Source: Thalassotalea eurytherma (GTDB lineage: Bacteria; Pseudomonadota; Gammaproteobacteria; Enterobacterales; Alteromonadaceae). Taken from it: a stretch of DNA of 64,000 bases. The notes beneath the pieces were generated by a model that worked only from the letters and a program-made list of their open reading frames with translations, ran no database searches and was not told the origin of the DNA. The stretch's first letter is position 1; each line of letters opens with the position of its first letter. The position numbers and the translations under genes were made by a program. Positions 19,044-28,404 of the stretch are shown piece by piece. The stretch lies in the NCBI RefSeq assembly GCF_030161415.1, contig NZ_BSSU01000006.1:174365-238364 (forward strand), written 5' to 3'.

Positions 19044-19128
19044 ATCAAGCTTCGCAGCCTACATCGCTTAACAATGCACTTTCGGCCTATTGAAAGTTAC
19101 ATTACGATGTATATTTGTTATTGGAAAT

Positions 19129-19204
19129 TGGCATCCCTAAGGGGATTCGAACCCCTGTTACCGCCGTGAAAGGGCGGTGTCCTAGGCCTCTAGACGATAG
19201 GGAC
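19129..19204 (-). tRNA. tRNA-Glu (TTC), copy 4
   Basis: 76 bases including CCA; same sequence as its neighbours, anticodon TTC. The 85-base spacer to copy 5 is unrelated to the other spacers. Confidence 0.97.
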
Positions 19205-19243
19205 ACTAAGTGTGCTAATGCACAAATCCAATAACTGCAAAAG

Positions 19244-19319
19244 TGGCATCCCTAAGGGGATTCGAACCCCTGTTACCGCCGTGAAAGGGCGGTGTCCTAG
19301 GCCTCTAGACGATAGGGAC
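19244..19319 (-). tRNA. tRNA-Glu (TTC), copy 3
   Basis: 76 bases including CCA; identical gene body, anticodon TTC. Separated from copy 4 by 39 bases. Confidence 0.97.
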
Positions 19320-19359
19320 GCTAAGATGCTACTTGCATAAACTTTTTGAAATAAGAAAT

Positions 19360-19435
19360 TGGCATCCCTAAGGGGATTCGAACCCCTGTTACCGCCGTGA
19401 AAGGGCGGTGTCCTAGGCCTCTAGACGATAGGGAC
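19360..19435 (-). tRNA. tRNA-Glu (TTC), copy 2
   Basis: 76 bases including CCA; identical gene body, anticodon TTC. Separated from copy 3 by 40 bases. Confidence 0.97.
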
Positions 19436-19514
19436 ACAACAAATAAATTTGTTCTATCTGGCTATTGATTATAAATGTACTTACTTACAATGCCTTTCTT
19501 ATTTCAAGAAATAT

Positions 19515-19590
19515 TGGCATCCCTAAGGGGATTCGAACCCCTGTTACCGCCGTGAAAGGGCGGTGTCCTAGGCCTCTAGACGATAGGGAC
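19515..19590 (-). tRNA. tRNA-Glu (TTC), copy 1
   Basis: 76 bases including CCA; identical gene body, anticodon TTC. The first tRNA-Glu of the operon, 76 bases after the tRNA-Ala gene. Confidence 0.97.
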
Positions 19591-19666
19591 GCAACATAAA
19601 TAACAACAGGACCTAGACGTTGTTATCCATTTGCTTTCACGCGACTTCTATAGACTAAAACTAAAG

Positions 19667-19742
19667 TGGTGGAGCTATGCGGGATCGAACCGCAGACCTC
19701 TTCGCTGCCAGCGAAGCGCTCTCCCAGCTGAGCTATAGCCCC
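19667..19742 (-). tRNA. tRNA-Ala (GGC)
   Basis: A 76-base cloverleaf with encoded CCA. GGGGCTATAGCTCAGCTGGG is the typical Ala acceptor and D-arm; the anticodon arm CTTCG-CTGGCAG-CGAAG gives GGC. The G3-U70 identity pair expected of tRNA-Ala is compatible with the acceptor stem GGGGCTA/TAGCTCC. First gene of the six-tRNA operon, 47 bases from the -10 box. Confidence 0.97.
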
Positions 19743-19789
19743 ACTGAAGCTGCTAACAAGTGACCTAGTACTTGTTGAAAGCGAGGCGA

Positions 19790-19818
19790 ATTCTAAGCAC
19801 CACCTAGTAAACTGTCAA
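19790..19818 (-). promoter_or_regulatory. Sigma70 promoter of the tRNA operon
   Basis: On the minus strand: TTGACA (19818-19813), 17 bases, TAGAAT (19795-19790), followed by a GC-rich stretch TCGCCTCGC. A perfect -35, near-consensus -10, ideal spacing and a GC-rich discriminator are typical of stable-RNA promoters under growth-rate and ppGpp control; the control is inferred. Confidence 0.85.
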
Positions 19819-20107
19819 CCATTAATTCAAATAAATTAGCATTTTTTACAAATAACTTGCCTAAGTGATTACCAAACAATCAATTCGCTCATTTTTTGTT
19901 GGTTTGTATCATTTTTCAATAGTTTAAATCGTTACAAACGCCCTACGCTTTTGTCATTTTTTGTTTATAAATGACAACCGTTATACCAAGTAAAGTGTGC
20001 TTTAACTAACCAAAGTAGCAATTTGACAGCCCCTATCACCCACAACACTTTATTTTTATTGCCTTTAACGGTATTGTTAAGGAATAAATTTATGACATTT
20101 TTATTTC

Positions 20108-21034
20108 ATGCAATTAAAAAACGCAAACGTAGTCGCTATTGGTGGTGGTCATGGTTTAGGCAGAACGTTGTCTACGCTATCCTTTTTAGGTGATCAACTA
20201 ACAGGTATCGTTACCACAACAGATAATGGTGGTTCGACGGGTCGGCTAAGAAAGCGAAGCAGTTCAATTGCGTGGGGTGACCTTAGGAACTGTCTAACCC
20301 AATTAGTTAATGATCAATCTGTTGGTAGTCAGTTATTTAATTTTCGGTTTGACGGTGAGGATGAACTTGGCGGCCATAACCTTGGCAACCTTATCTTATA
20401 TGGTCTAGGTCAAATTCACTCGAGGCCGATAGAGTCTATTGAGCTCGTTCGCAATATTCTTCAGGTAAAAACACAGGTTTTACCTATGTCTGAGGCCCCT
20501 ACTGATTTGATGGCATTCTATCCGGAAGGTCGATGTCGGGTTGGTGAGTTGTCTGTTGATGACATGCCTATTATGCCAAAAAGCTTATTACTGGCTCCTC
20601 TAGTCAAAACACCAGCGCAATGTATTGATGCCCTATTAAAGGCTGACATCATCATTCTCGGCCCTGGTAGCTTCTTAACGAGTGTAGTACCTCCCTTATT
20701 AGTAAGAGATATCAGCAAAGCCATTGAGCAAAGTAAAGCCCATTGCATCTTTTTAGATAATGTCGTAAAAGAAAGAAGCCCTGCAGCGGCTTTAACCTTA
20801 GATGAAAAACTTGTGTGGATTAAAGAGAATACCAATCATCATTTAATTGATACGGTAATCACTCAAGATGAAAACGCAACGTCTGAGTTAGCGAATGTTA
20901 TTGTACATGATCTTACTTGCGATGATGTACCACATCACCATGACAAAGCTAAACTTATCGCTGCGGTTGATATGTGCCTAGAGCAAACCAGTCAGAAGCA
21001 AAGTAGTTTGCCACTTAAACTGGTTAAGCCCTAA
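20108..21034 (+). CDS. YvcK / CofD-like nucleotide-sugar-binding protein
   Basis: A 308-residue cytoplasmic protein of the CofD/YvcK fold. The N-terminal glycine loop VAIGGGHGLGRTLSTL, IVTTTDNGGSTGRLR, GDLRNCL and GGHNLGNLIL, and later ILGPGSFLTSVVPPLLV, are the family motifs. In Bacillus YvcK binds UDP-GlcNAc and is needed for growth on gluconeogenic carbon and for cell shape; the gammaproteobacterial (YbhK) branch is little studied. ATG 20108 is the only in-frame start because a TGA lies in frame at 20093, but the good Shine-Dalgarno AAGGA (20079-20083) fits instead an out-of-frame ATG at 20092 (see findings). Convergent with dcd. Confidence 0.9.
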   Translation: MQLKNANVVAIGGGHGLGRTLSTLSFLGDQLTGIVTTTDNGGSTGRLRKRSSSIAWGDLRNCLTQLVNDQSVGSQLFNFRFDGEDELGGHNLGNLILYGLGQIHSRPIESIELVRNILQVKTQVLPMSEAPTDLMAFYPEGRCRVGELSVDDMPIMPKSLLLAPLVKTPAQCIDALLKADIIILGPGSFLTSVVPPLLVRDISKAIEQSKAHCIFLDNVVKERSPAAALTLDEKLVWIKENTNHHLIDTVITQDENATSELANVIVHDLTCDDVPHHHDKAKLIAAVDMCLEQTSQKQSSLPLKLVKP

Positions 21035-21040
21035 TAATCA

Positions 21041-21634
21041 CTATTTGCTGGTATCGTCTTCACTAATACGACTAGCAACCGCACCCATTTGACCTTTATA
21101 TTTCGCGTCGTCACGCTTGTTATAAGGCTTATCAGCACTTCCAGACATGGTTTCAAAGTTCAATGCAGCAATTTTCATCTTAGGACGCAGTGCTAATGGA
21201 AGCTTACCACTGTTATAAAACTCTAAAACGATTTGACCTGACCAGCCGGGATCAATTCGATGTGCAGTGACATGTACCATTAAGCCTAATCGCGCTAAAG
21301 AAGAGCGACCATCTAACCAACCAACGATGTCGTCTGGCAAAGTGACCGATTCATATGTAACTGCTAAAGCAAGTTCACCAGGATGTAAGAAAAATGCATC
21401 GCCATCGGCAATCACAATTTCCTCGCTCATGACTGACGCCATCGCCTTCTGCACATCTGCCTTAGGACCGCTTAAATCTATGTAAGGTACAGTATGATCT
21501 TTAAAAACTCTAAATTCATTGCCCAAACGAATATCGACACTCACACCTGAAATCATCGTTGAGTCAGGTCTAGGCGTAATAATAATTTTTTCTTGTTCGA
21601 TATGTTGTTCTATATCTTTATCGCACAATCTCAT
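21041..21634 (-). CDS. dcd: dCTP deaminase
   Basis: Deaminates dCTP to dUTP, the main source of dUMP for thymidylate in enteric-type bacteria. 197 residues (E. coli 193), homotrimeric dUTPase-like fold. It begins [12 protein letters not shown]; substrate-binding and catalytic motifs [35 protein letters not shown] include the catalytic Glu (LEF). The C-terminal YKGQ region is present. It starts three bases after the apbC stop, so the two are likely co-transcribed. Confidence 0.96.
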   Translation of the reverse strand: MRLCDKDIEQHIEQEKIIITPRPDSTMISGVSVDIRLGNEFRVFKDHTVPYIDLSGPKADVQKAMASVMSEEIVIADGDAFFLHPGELALAVTYESVTLPDDIVGWLDGRSSLARLGLMVHVTAHRIDPGWSGQIVLEFYNSGKLPLALRPKMKIAALNFETMSGSADKPYNKRDDAKYKGQMGAVASRISEDDTSK

Positions 21635-21637
21635 GAG

Positions 21638-22747
21638 TTACACTTCTTTTATTAAAATATCTGGTGTATCAGGGCTACGCTTATCTTTGGTTAAAAATAA
21701 CTGCCCCGCTAAATTACGAGCTATCTTAAGGTATTGTTGTGCTATCTGACCAGTAGAATTTTCAATAACTTGGCTAAGACCTTGATCTGCATTTTCTCGT
21801 ACTGCTAATGACAGTGGCAACTGACCGAGCAACGGAACATTATGAGCTTTTGCCGCGTCAACACCGCCCTGCTCACCAAAAAGAAAGCTTTGATGACCAC
21901 AATTGTCACAAATGTGGTAGCTCATATTCTCTATCAGCCCCAAAATAGGTACATTAACTTTGTCAAACATCGCGATCCCCTTATTAGCATCGGCTAATGC
22001 GATATCTTGGGGTGTTGTTACGATGACTGCTCCACAAACAGGCACTTTTTGAGAGAGAGTTAATTGAATGTCACCTGTTCCAGGAGGCATATCAACAATT
22101 AAATAATCTAATTCAGACCATCGTGTTTCGTTTAACAATTGATCGAATGCGCGGCTAGCCATTGGACCGCGCCAAACAGCTGCATCACTATCAGGCACTA
22201 AAAACCCTATCGACATTGCCTCAACACCCAGACCATTAACCGGTATCATCGACTTGCCATCTTCACTCATCGGCTTTTCGTTTTTAACACCCAACATTAA
22301 TGGTATCGAAGGTCCATAAATATCCGCATCTAGAATGCCTACACGGGCACCTTCTGCCTGCAATGCTACCGCAAGATTAACAGCCGTTGTTGACTTACCG
22401 ACTCCCCCTTTACCTGACGCAACCGCGATGATATTTTTAACATCGGCAATATCGTGCTTTTTAATGGGCATTACCAGCAATGTTAAGTCGATAACAACTT
22501 GCTTGTTTATTGCTTTGGTCAATTGATGAGAGAGTTCATCTAACTCAGTTTGGCAAGGGAAGCCAATTTCCCCTTTTACAACAATATCCTTTTTGCTTTC
22601 TTTAATCGTTAAATGTTGGCAACAATTAATCACGCCTTTAGGGAACGCTTCACTGTGATATTGCGCCAACGTTGATTCAACAATGACTTCGTTTTCAGTA
22701 GGTTCGCTATTACGAGGATCCGATGAAGAAAAGAATTTACTAAACAA
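21638..22747 (-). CDS. apbC: Iron-sulfur cluster carrier protein ApbC (Mrp)
   Basis: A P-loop ATPase that carries and delivers [4Fe-4S] clusters. Deviant Walker A SGKGGVGKSTT, then ILDADIYGPSIP, DMPPGTGDIQLT, and the cluster-binding CxxC in YHICDNCGH. The best start is TTG at 22747 (MFSKFFSSSDPRN): AAAGG lies eight bases upstream and the length becomes 369 residues, like E. coli Mrp. A longer reading from ATG 22831 adds a hydrophobic N-terminus untypical of the family. An N-terminal MIP18-like domain (residues about 15-95) is present. Upstream of dcd; divergent from metG, as in E. coli. Confidence 0.93.
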   Translation of the reverse strand: MFSKFFSSSDPRNSEPTENEVIVESTLAQYHSEAFPKGVINCCQHLTIKESKKDIVVKGEIGFPCQTELDELSHQLTKAINKQVVIDLTLLVMPIKKHDIADVKNIIAVASGKGGVGKSTTAVNLAVALQAEGARVGILDADIYGPSIPLMLGVKNEKPMSEDGKSMIPVNGLGVEAMSIGFLVPDSDAAVWRGPMASRAFDQLLNETRWSELDYLIVDMPPGTGDIQLTLSQKVPVCGAVIVTTPQDIALADANKGIAMFDKVNVPILGLIENMSYHICDNCGHQSFLFGEQGGVDAAKAHNVPLLGQLPLSLAVRENADQGLSQVIENSTGQIAQQYLKIARNLAGQLFLTKDKRSPDTPDILIKEV

Positions 22748-22862
22748 AATTACGACCTTTATTTGTCTGTATGCAAAAAACAACAGAAATAATAATGAAA
22801 GATGATGGTAAATTTTGTACCATTGCGCCATTGATTACCATATAAAATAATTTATTTAATTC

Positions 22863-24902
22863 ATGGCAGATTCTATGTCCTCAGAAAATCGTAAAATTCT
22901 TGTTACTTGTGCGCTTCCATACGCCAATGGTTCTATTCATTTAGGCCACTTACTGGAGCATATCCAAACTGATATTTGGGTGCGTTTTCAGCGAATGCGC
23001 GGCAACGAAACTTATTTTGTTTGCGCCGATGATGCTCACGGTACGCCTATTATGTTAAAAGCTCAGGAATTAGGTATTAGTCCAGAGCAAATGATTGACG
23101 GTGTTCGTGAAGAGCACATGGCAGATTTTAACGACTTTTTGATTAGCTTTGATAACTACCACTCTACACATAGTGAAGAAAACAAAGCGTTTGCTAGTGA
23201 AATTTATAACAAGTTAAACGACAGCGGTTACATTAAGACGCGCACCATCTCTCAACTATATGATGAAGAAAAAGGTATGTTTTTACCTGATCGTTTCGTT
23301 AAAGGTACTTGTCCTAAGTGTGGTAGCGAAGACGAAAATGGTGATAGCTGTGATAACTGTGGCGCGACTTATTCTCCCACTGAAGTGATTAACCCACGTT
23401 CAGTGGTATCAGGCTCAATGCCTGTTCTACGTGATTCTGAGCACTACTTCTTCGACCTACCAGAATTCGAAAAAATGTTGAAAGACTGGACAACTGGCGG
23501 CTCGTTGCAAGAAGAAATGGCCAACAAACTAAACGAATGGTTTGAGTCTGGTTTACAGCAGTGGGATATTAGCCGAGACGCACCTTACTTTGGCTTTGAA
23601 ATTCCAAATGCGCCGGGTAAATTCTTTTACGTTTGGTTAGACGCTCCTATTGGTTACATGGGTAGTTTTAAAAACTTATGTGACAAACAAGGTATTGATT
23701 TTGATACCTACTGGAACAAAGACTCTGATGCAGAGCTTTACCATTTCATCGGTAAAGACATCATTTACTTCCATTCACTGTTTTGGCCAGCAATGCTTGA
23801 AGGCGCGGGTTATAGAAAACCAACTTCAGTTTATGCCCACGGATTTGTTACGGTAAATGGCGCTAAAATGTCTAAATCTAAAGGTACCTTTATTAAAGGG
23901 CGTACTTATTTAGATCATTTAAACCCAGAGTATTTACGTTATTACTATGCCGCTAAGCTAACTAATCGTATTGATGATTTAGATCTTAACCTAGAAGATT
24001 TTGCACAACGTGTTAACTCAGATTTAGTCGGTAAAGTTGTCAATATCGCATCACGATGCGCAAGTTTTATCACGAAGAAATTCGATGGCACATTATCAGC
24101 GAATGTTGATGATCAGGCCCTTGCTGATGAAGTAATGGCAGCAGGTGACAAATTAGCGGCGTTATACGAAAACCGTGAATTTGGTAAAGCGATGCGTGAA
24201 ATCATGGCACTGGCAGACAAAGTTAACGAATACATTGCTGTTAAAGAGCCTTGGCAGCTTATTAAAGATGAAACTAAGCAACAAGAAGTGCACGACATTT
24301 GCTCGCTTGGTATCAACATGTTCCGCATCTTAATGACTTATTTAAAACCTGTGTTACCAGCACTTGCACAGAAAACAGAAGCGTTCTTAAACGATGAGTT
24401 ACGATGGGAAGGTCATAAATCATTACTTGCTGATCATAAAATCAATAAGTTTAAAGCGTTAATGCAGCGTATAGAAATGGATAAGGTTGAAGCGATGATT
24501 GATGCATCGAAAGAGTCTTTACAACAAGACAAGAAAGCCGAAATCACTGGCCCTCTTGCTGATGATCCAATCAGTGAAGAAATTCAATTTGATGACTTTG
24601 CTAAGATCGACTTACGTATTGCAAAAATCGTTAAAGCTGAACACGTTGAAAAAGCAGACAAGCTATTACGATTAGAGCTTGATTTGGGTGACGAAACTCG
24701 CCAAGTGTTTGCTGGTATCAAGTCAGCATACCAACCTGAAGATTTAGAAGGTAAATTAACGGTGATGGTGGCAAATTTAGCGCCACGTAAAATGCGCTTC
24801 GGTATGTCGGAAGGCATGGTATTAGCTGCAGGTCCAGGTGGTAAAGACTTATGGATACTAAATCCTGAGGATGGTGCCCAACCAGGCATGCGTGTAAAAT
24901 AA
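22863..24902 (+). CDS. metG: Methionyl-tRNA synthetase
   Basis: Charges tRNA-Met and initiator tRNA. 679 residues (E. coli 677). The HIGH-type motif is [11 protein letters not shown], the KMSKS motif [10 protein letters not shown]; the zinc knuckle in the connective domain has two pairs of cysteines (CPKCGS...CDNCG). The C-terminal dimerisation/tRNA-binding OB domain begins near [23 protein letters not shown] 22863 is used; an in-frame ATG four codons on is possible. Divergent from apbC, followed by a strong terminator. Confidence 0.98.
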   Translation: MADSMSSENRKILVTCALPYANGSIHLGHLLEHIQTDIWVRFQRMRGNETYFVCADDAHGTPIMLKAQELGISPEQMIDGVREEHMADFNDFLISFDNYHSTHSEENKAFASEIYNKLNDSGYIKTRTISQLYDEEKGMFLPDRFVKGTCPKCGSEDENGDSCDNCGATYSPTEVINPRSVVSGSMPVLRDSEHYFFDLPEFEKMLKDWTTGGSLQEEMANKLNEWFESGLQQWDISRDAPYFGFEIPNAPGKFFYVWLDAPIGYMGSFKNLCDKQGIDFDTYWNKDSDAELYHFIGKDIIYFHSLFWPAMLEGAGYRKPTSVYAHGFVTVNGAKMSKSKGTFIKGRTYLDHLNPEYLRYYYAAKLTNRIDDLDLNLEDFAQRVNSDLVGKVVNIASRCASFITKKFDGTLSANVDDQALADEVMAAGDKLAALYENREFGKAMREIMALADKVNEYIAVKEPWQLIKDETKQQEVHDICSLGINMFRILMTYLKPVLPALAQKTEAFLNDELRWEGHKSLLADHKINKFKALMQRIEMDKVEAMIDASKESLQQDKKAEITGPLADDPISEEIQFDDFAKIDLRIAKIVKAEHVEKADKLLRLELDLGDETRQVFAGIKSAYQPEDLEGKLTVMVANLAPRKMRFGMSEGMVLAAGPGGKDLWILNPEDGAQPGMRVK

Positions 24903-24916
24903 AACGTCATTGATTC

Positions 24917-24947
24917 AATAAAGCGAGCAATAGCTCGCTTTATTTTT
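24917..24947 (+). terminator. Rho-independent terminator of metG
   Basis: AATAAAGCGAGC pairs perfectly with GCTCGCTTTATT (24917-24928/24933-24944) around AATA, followed by Ts. Confidence 0.9.
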
Positions 24948-24988
24948 ATTGACTGCAATAATGAATCAAACACCATTGGAGTGAAGTG

Positions 24989-25339
24989 ATGCCATCAGAA
25001 ACAATCAATTATTTGGAGCTACCTTGCGCCAATATAGCTAAGACAAAAACATTTTTCAGTGATTGCTTTAATTGGCAGTTTACCGATTACGGTGAAGAAT
25101 ATACGGCGTTTGATGCACAAGGGTTTACAGGTGGCTTTTACAAATCTATCAACTGTTCTACCCAAGCAACCGGCGGCTGTTTAGTGGTGCTACTAAGTGA
25201 CAACTTAGAAGAGAGCTTAGCGAAAGTAAAAGCAAACAATGGCATCATCATTCAAGAAATATTCGACTTCCCTGGTGGACGACGTTTTCACTTCACCGAG
25301 CCAAGTGGTAATGAATTTGCCGTTTGGTCACAAATATAA
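24989..25339 (+). CDS. VOC-family (glyoxalase-like) protein
   Basis: A 116-residue single-domain vicinal-oxygen-chelate protein. INYLELPCANIAKTKTFFSDCFNWQFTDYG opens the first beta-alpha-beta-beta-beta unit and the closing FPGGRRFHFTEPSGNEFAVWSQ the second. It is of the small bacterial VOC type often annotated as glyoxalase or bleomycin-resistance-like; no substrate can be assigned. ATG 24989 has GGAG seven bases before it and is preferred over the GTG at 24986. It precedes rlmJ by 20 bases. Confidence 0.85.
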   Translation: MPSETINYLELPCANIAKTKTFFSDCFNWQFTDYGEEYTAFDAQGFTGGFYKSINCSTQATGGCLVVLLSDNLEESLAKVKANNGIIIQEIFDFPGGRRFHFTEPSGNEFAVWSQI

Positions 25340-25359
25340 TTAATTAATTCGAGGTTCAC

Positions 25360-26199
25360 TTGTTAAGTTACCGTCATGCATTTCATGCAGGAAATTTCGC
25401 CGATGTGCTAAAGCACAGCGTATTAACCTACGTCATTCACTATATGACGCGAAAAGACAAAGGCTTTAGCTACATCGATACACATAGTGGCGCAGGTATG
25501 TATGCCTTAGAAGATGAGTATGCGCAAAAGACAGGCGAATACAAAGATGGAATCGAAAAGCTATATCAAGTTACTGGATTGCCAGATATTTTAGTCGATT
25601 ATGTTTCGCTAATTAGTGAAATAAACCAAGACGGACAACTCGCACTCTATCCCGGCTCACCAGGTATTGCTAAATTATTAAGTCGCCGACAAGATTTTGC
25701 CCATTTGTTTGAACTACATGGTAGTGACTTTGCGCTACTCAATGAGTTTTGCGAGCGTTGGCGCAAGGTCAATATCAATCAATCAGATGGCTATAAAGGG
25801 TTGTTGGGACAATTACCGCCACCAACGCGTCGTGGTGTTGTGCTTGTTGACCCGCCATTTGAATTAAAAGAAGATTATGTGAAGTCGGTTGACACGCTTA
25901 TTAATGCTTACCAAAAGTTTTCCACAGGCACTTATATACTTTGGTACCCTGTTGTACAAAGGCATTATATCGATGCAATGCAAGCGCAATTTATTAATAG
26001 CGACGTTAAAAACGTTATTCAGTTAGAGTATTGCCAACGCCCAGATTCAGAAGCATATGGCATGACAGGTACAGGCTTGTTTATTATCAACCCTCCTTGG
26101 CAACTGCTCAGCGATGCACAAGGGCTATTAGCATCGATGGCTCAATACCTTGGTAACGAAGAAACTAGCTATAGCCTAAAACAACTTATTAACGAGTAA
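25360..26199 (+). CDS. rlmJ: 23S rRNA (adenine2030-N6)-methyltransferase
   Basis: Methylates A2030 of 23S rRNA. 279 residues. The N-terminus MLSYRHAFHAGNFADVLKH is nearly that of E. coli RlmJ, which fixes a TTG start at 25360 with GAGG five bases upstream. SAM-binding and catalytic motifs: YIDTHSGAGMYAL and VLVDPPFELKEDY (the N6-adenine DPPF motif). Also YGMTGTGLFIINPPW near the end. Convergent with the GGDEF-EAL gene across a terminator. Confidence 0.95.
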   Translation: MLSYRHAFHAGNFADVLKHSVLTYVIHYMTRKDKGFSYIDTHSGAGMYALEDEYAQKTGEYKDGIEKLYQVTGLPDILVDYVSLISEINQDGQLALYPGSPGIAKLLSRRQDFAHLFELHGSDFALLNEFCERWRKVNINQSDGYKGLLGQLPPPTRRGVVLVDPPFELKEDYVKSVDTLINAYQKFSTGTYILWYPVVQRHYIDAMQAQFINSDVKNVIQLEYCQRPDSEAYGMTGTGLFIINPPWQLLSDAQGLLASMAQYLGNEETSYSLKQLINE

Positions 26200-26260
26200 T
26201 GGTTGCGTTACAAGCAGCAATCTAGCCATTAGAAAGCCACGTTCTAGCCAAGCTCGCACA

Positions 26261-26290
26261 AAAAAAGCCATGTAAAAACATGGCTTTTTT
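26261..26290. terminator. Bidirectional terminator between rlmJ and the GGDEF-EAL gene
   Basis: AAAAAAGCCATG pairs perfectly with CATGGCTTTTTT (26261-26272/26279-26290); A-run before and T-run after let it work on both strands. Confidence 0.88.
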
Positions 26291-26328
26291 ATCCGTAAAC
26301 CAAACAGGTGATATGTTTACTTCATTGT

Positions 26329-28404
26329 TTATGCGGTTTCAGCTGACTCAACAGGCTGAAAACCTAAATGTTTCGCAATATCATCTGGCGACATCGGACG
26401 ATATAAATAATAACCTTGTGCATAATCACAACGTTGTGATTTTAAGAAGTTCAACTGCGACTGAGTTTCGACACCTTCCGCCACTATCTTCATCCCTAAA
26501 CTATGCGCTAACATAATAGTGGATGTAACAATACCTTGGCTAGATGCACTGTGTTGCACATCACTCACAAAGGCGCCATCTAGTTTAAGCGTATCAATCG
26601 GTAGTTTTTTCAAGTAACTTAACGACGAGTAGCCCGTACCAAAGTCATCTACCGCGATATTGATCCCCATCTCTCGTAATTTAGTTAACATTTCTATTGT
26701 ACGTGTTGACTGGTCTAAAAATACGTCTTCAGTGATTTCAATCTCTAAAGAGTGAGCTTCGATCCCGTATTTTTCAATCAACTTCTCAAAATGGTTAACT
26801 AAGTCGCCATCAAGCAATTGTGTCGAAGAGATATTAACCGCAACTTTAGGGCAAATCACATGGTGTTTTTGCCATAAACTAATTTGTTGACAAGCTTGCT
26901 CAATGACCCAAAAACCTAATTGGTTAATGATACCGATTTCTTCTGCCACCGAAATAAAGTCAGCAGGAGAAACATGTCCAAGCAATTTGTTTTTCCAACG
27001 AATGAGCGCTTCTAGCTTATTTACTTGCCCGGTTTTTATGCACGTTTGAGGTTGGTAATGCAAATAGAGCTCGTTATATTCAATAGCATGGCGTAACTGG
27101 TTTTCAAGCTCTAGACGTAAATGGATTTTCTCATCCATTTTTGCTTCATAGAAGCTATAGTTGCTTGGCCCTTTTTTCTTTGAGTGGTACATGCTGACAT
27201 CGGCATGTTTGAGCATTGACTTAGCGTCAATGCCATCATCAGGGTAAATACAAATCCCGATACTAGTACTCACATGCAAGACATGATGCTCTAAATTGAA
27301 AGGTGTCTCGAAAAGTTCATTGATCGCCTGTGCCACACGTGCACAATCTCTGGCATGCTCAATATTTTCAAGTAAAACAATAAATTCATCACCGCCAAGC
27401 CGTGCAACTGTATCGCATTCACGAACAACATTTTTAAGCCTAACGGATACCGCTTGTAACAACTGATCTCCGACTTCATGGCCCAAACTATCATTAATCA
27501 CTTTAAAGCGATCTAGATCCATAAAGAGTACTGCTAACTGGCCATCATTACGCTTAGCGTTAGTAATAGCATGCTCTAACCTATCAAGTAACAAGTAACG
27601 ATTGGGCAAGCTGGTTAATGCGTCAAAATGGGCTTTTTGGTATAACTGTTTCGTTCGCTTATTAACAATATCTTGCAACGTATCACTATGACGTTTTAAT
27701 TGAGTTTCTCGCTCTTCAACGGCATCTAACACATGATTAAAGCCAGCTTGTAAGCTTCCTAATTCATTATTTAGTTTAAGGGATAAACGCCTTGAATAAT
27801 CGCGTTGAGCTGCTAAGTATTCAACCTGTTTAACCATCGCCATTACTGGCTTCGTAATCAGTCGCTGAAACTTTAACGCTAATAAATATGAAATAAAAAC
27901 ACTAAACAATAACGTCACTACAAACGTTGTTTGATATTTTGAAAGCTGAGCATTTAACTGGTTGAGCGCCACACACAAATAAATATGACCTAATGTTTGG
28001 CCATTATCCACAATGGGTTGAACAACGATTAAATTGTCGCCATCAAATGCTACAGGGCTTGCTAGTTCGATCATTGGGCGAACAGTTAGCTTATCACGGG
28101 TATATTCAGCGAATATATCGTTATTAGTTAAAACAACGGCGCTATAAATCGCTTGTTCGTTAATTTCTAATAATCGAATACTATCTGTCGCAGCGAGCTT
28201 ATCATCGAAGGTAATAGCAGCAACAACACTAGAAGCGATTAGTGTCGCTTGCATCTTGGTATTTTGAACCATAGCATTGCGCAGCGTCTGCACTTCTTTT
28301 ATATAAAACACAGTGGCTGTTGTACTTACAACCGCCATTGAAATAAACAGAATAAGGCCAACTATCTTTTGTTTAATCGACAGTTGTGTTAAAAAACGCT
28401 TCAT
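26329..28404 (-). CDS. Membrane diguanylate cyclase/phosphodiesterase (GGDEF-EAL), YfiN-like sensor
   Basis: A 691-residue inner-membrane c-di-GMP enzyme. Membrane helix at about 13-34, periplasmic domain about 35-150, second helix about 158-180, HAMP, then GGDEF and EAL domains. The GGDEF motif is intact (ARLGGDEFIVL) with an RxxD inhibitory site (RECD) five residues before it. The EAL domain keeps EALIRW, NISSTQL, EITEDVF, DDFGTGYSSLSYL, LKLDGAFV and EGVET, so both activities look possible. The start overlaps the stop of the YfiR-like gene as ATGA. In the P. aeruginosa YfiBNR system a periplasmic YfiR represses such a cyclase; the same logic is inferred here. Confidence 0.9.
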   Translation of the reverse strand: MKRFLTQLSIKQKIVGLILFISMAVVSTTATVFYIKEVQTLRNAMVQNTKMQATLIASSVVAAITFDDKLAATDSIRLLEINEQAIYSAVVLTNNDIFAEYTRDKLTVRPMIELASPVAFDGDNLIVVQPIVDNGQTLGHIYLCVALNQLNAQLSKYQTTFVVTLLFSVFISYLLALKFQRLITKPVMAMVKQVEYLAAQRDYSRRLSLKLNNELGSLQAGFNHVLDAVEERETQLKRHSDTLQDIVNKRTKQLYQKAHFDALTSLPNRYLLLDRLEHAITNAKRNDGQLAVLFMDLDRFKVINDSLGHEVGDQLLQAVSVRLKNVVRECDTVARLGGDEFIVLLENIEHARDCARVAQAINELFETPFNLEHHVLHVSTSIGICIYPDDGIDAKSMLKHADVSMYHSKKKGPSNYSFYEAKMDEKIHLRLELENQLRHAIEYNELYLHYQPQTCIKTGQVNKLEALIRWKNKLLGHVSPADFISVAEEIGIINQLGFWVIEQACQQISLWQKHHVICPKVAVNISSTQLLDGDLVNHFEKLIEKYGIEAHSLEIEITEDVFLDQSTRTIEMLTKLREMGINIAVDDFGTGYSSLSYLKKLPIDTLKLDGAFVSDVQHSASSQGIVTSTIMLAHSLGMKIVAEGVETQSQLNFLKSQRCDYAQGYYLYRPMSPDDIAKHLGFQPVESAETA

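Noticed and set aside
18968..19590. Regularly spaced identical repeats that could look like a CRISPR array
   Set aside because: The repeats are 76 bases long, fold as tRNA-Glu with anticodon TTC and encoded CCA, and the spacers vary from 39 to 85 bases.
22748..22831. N-terminal extension of ApbC from ATG 22831
   Set aside because: It adds a hydrophobic segment not found in the family, while TTG 22747 has a good Shine-Dalgarno and gives 369 residues.
22748..22862. T-box or other riboswitch before metG
   Set aside because: The leader is short and AT-rich with no specifier loop, terminator stem or known aptamer; metG in this group is not usually T-box controlled.
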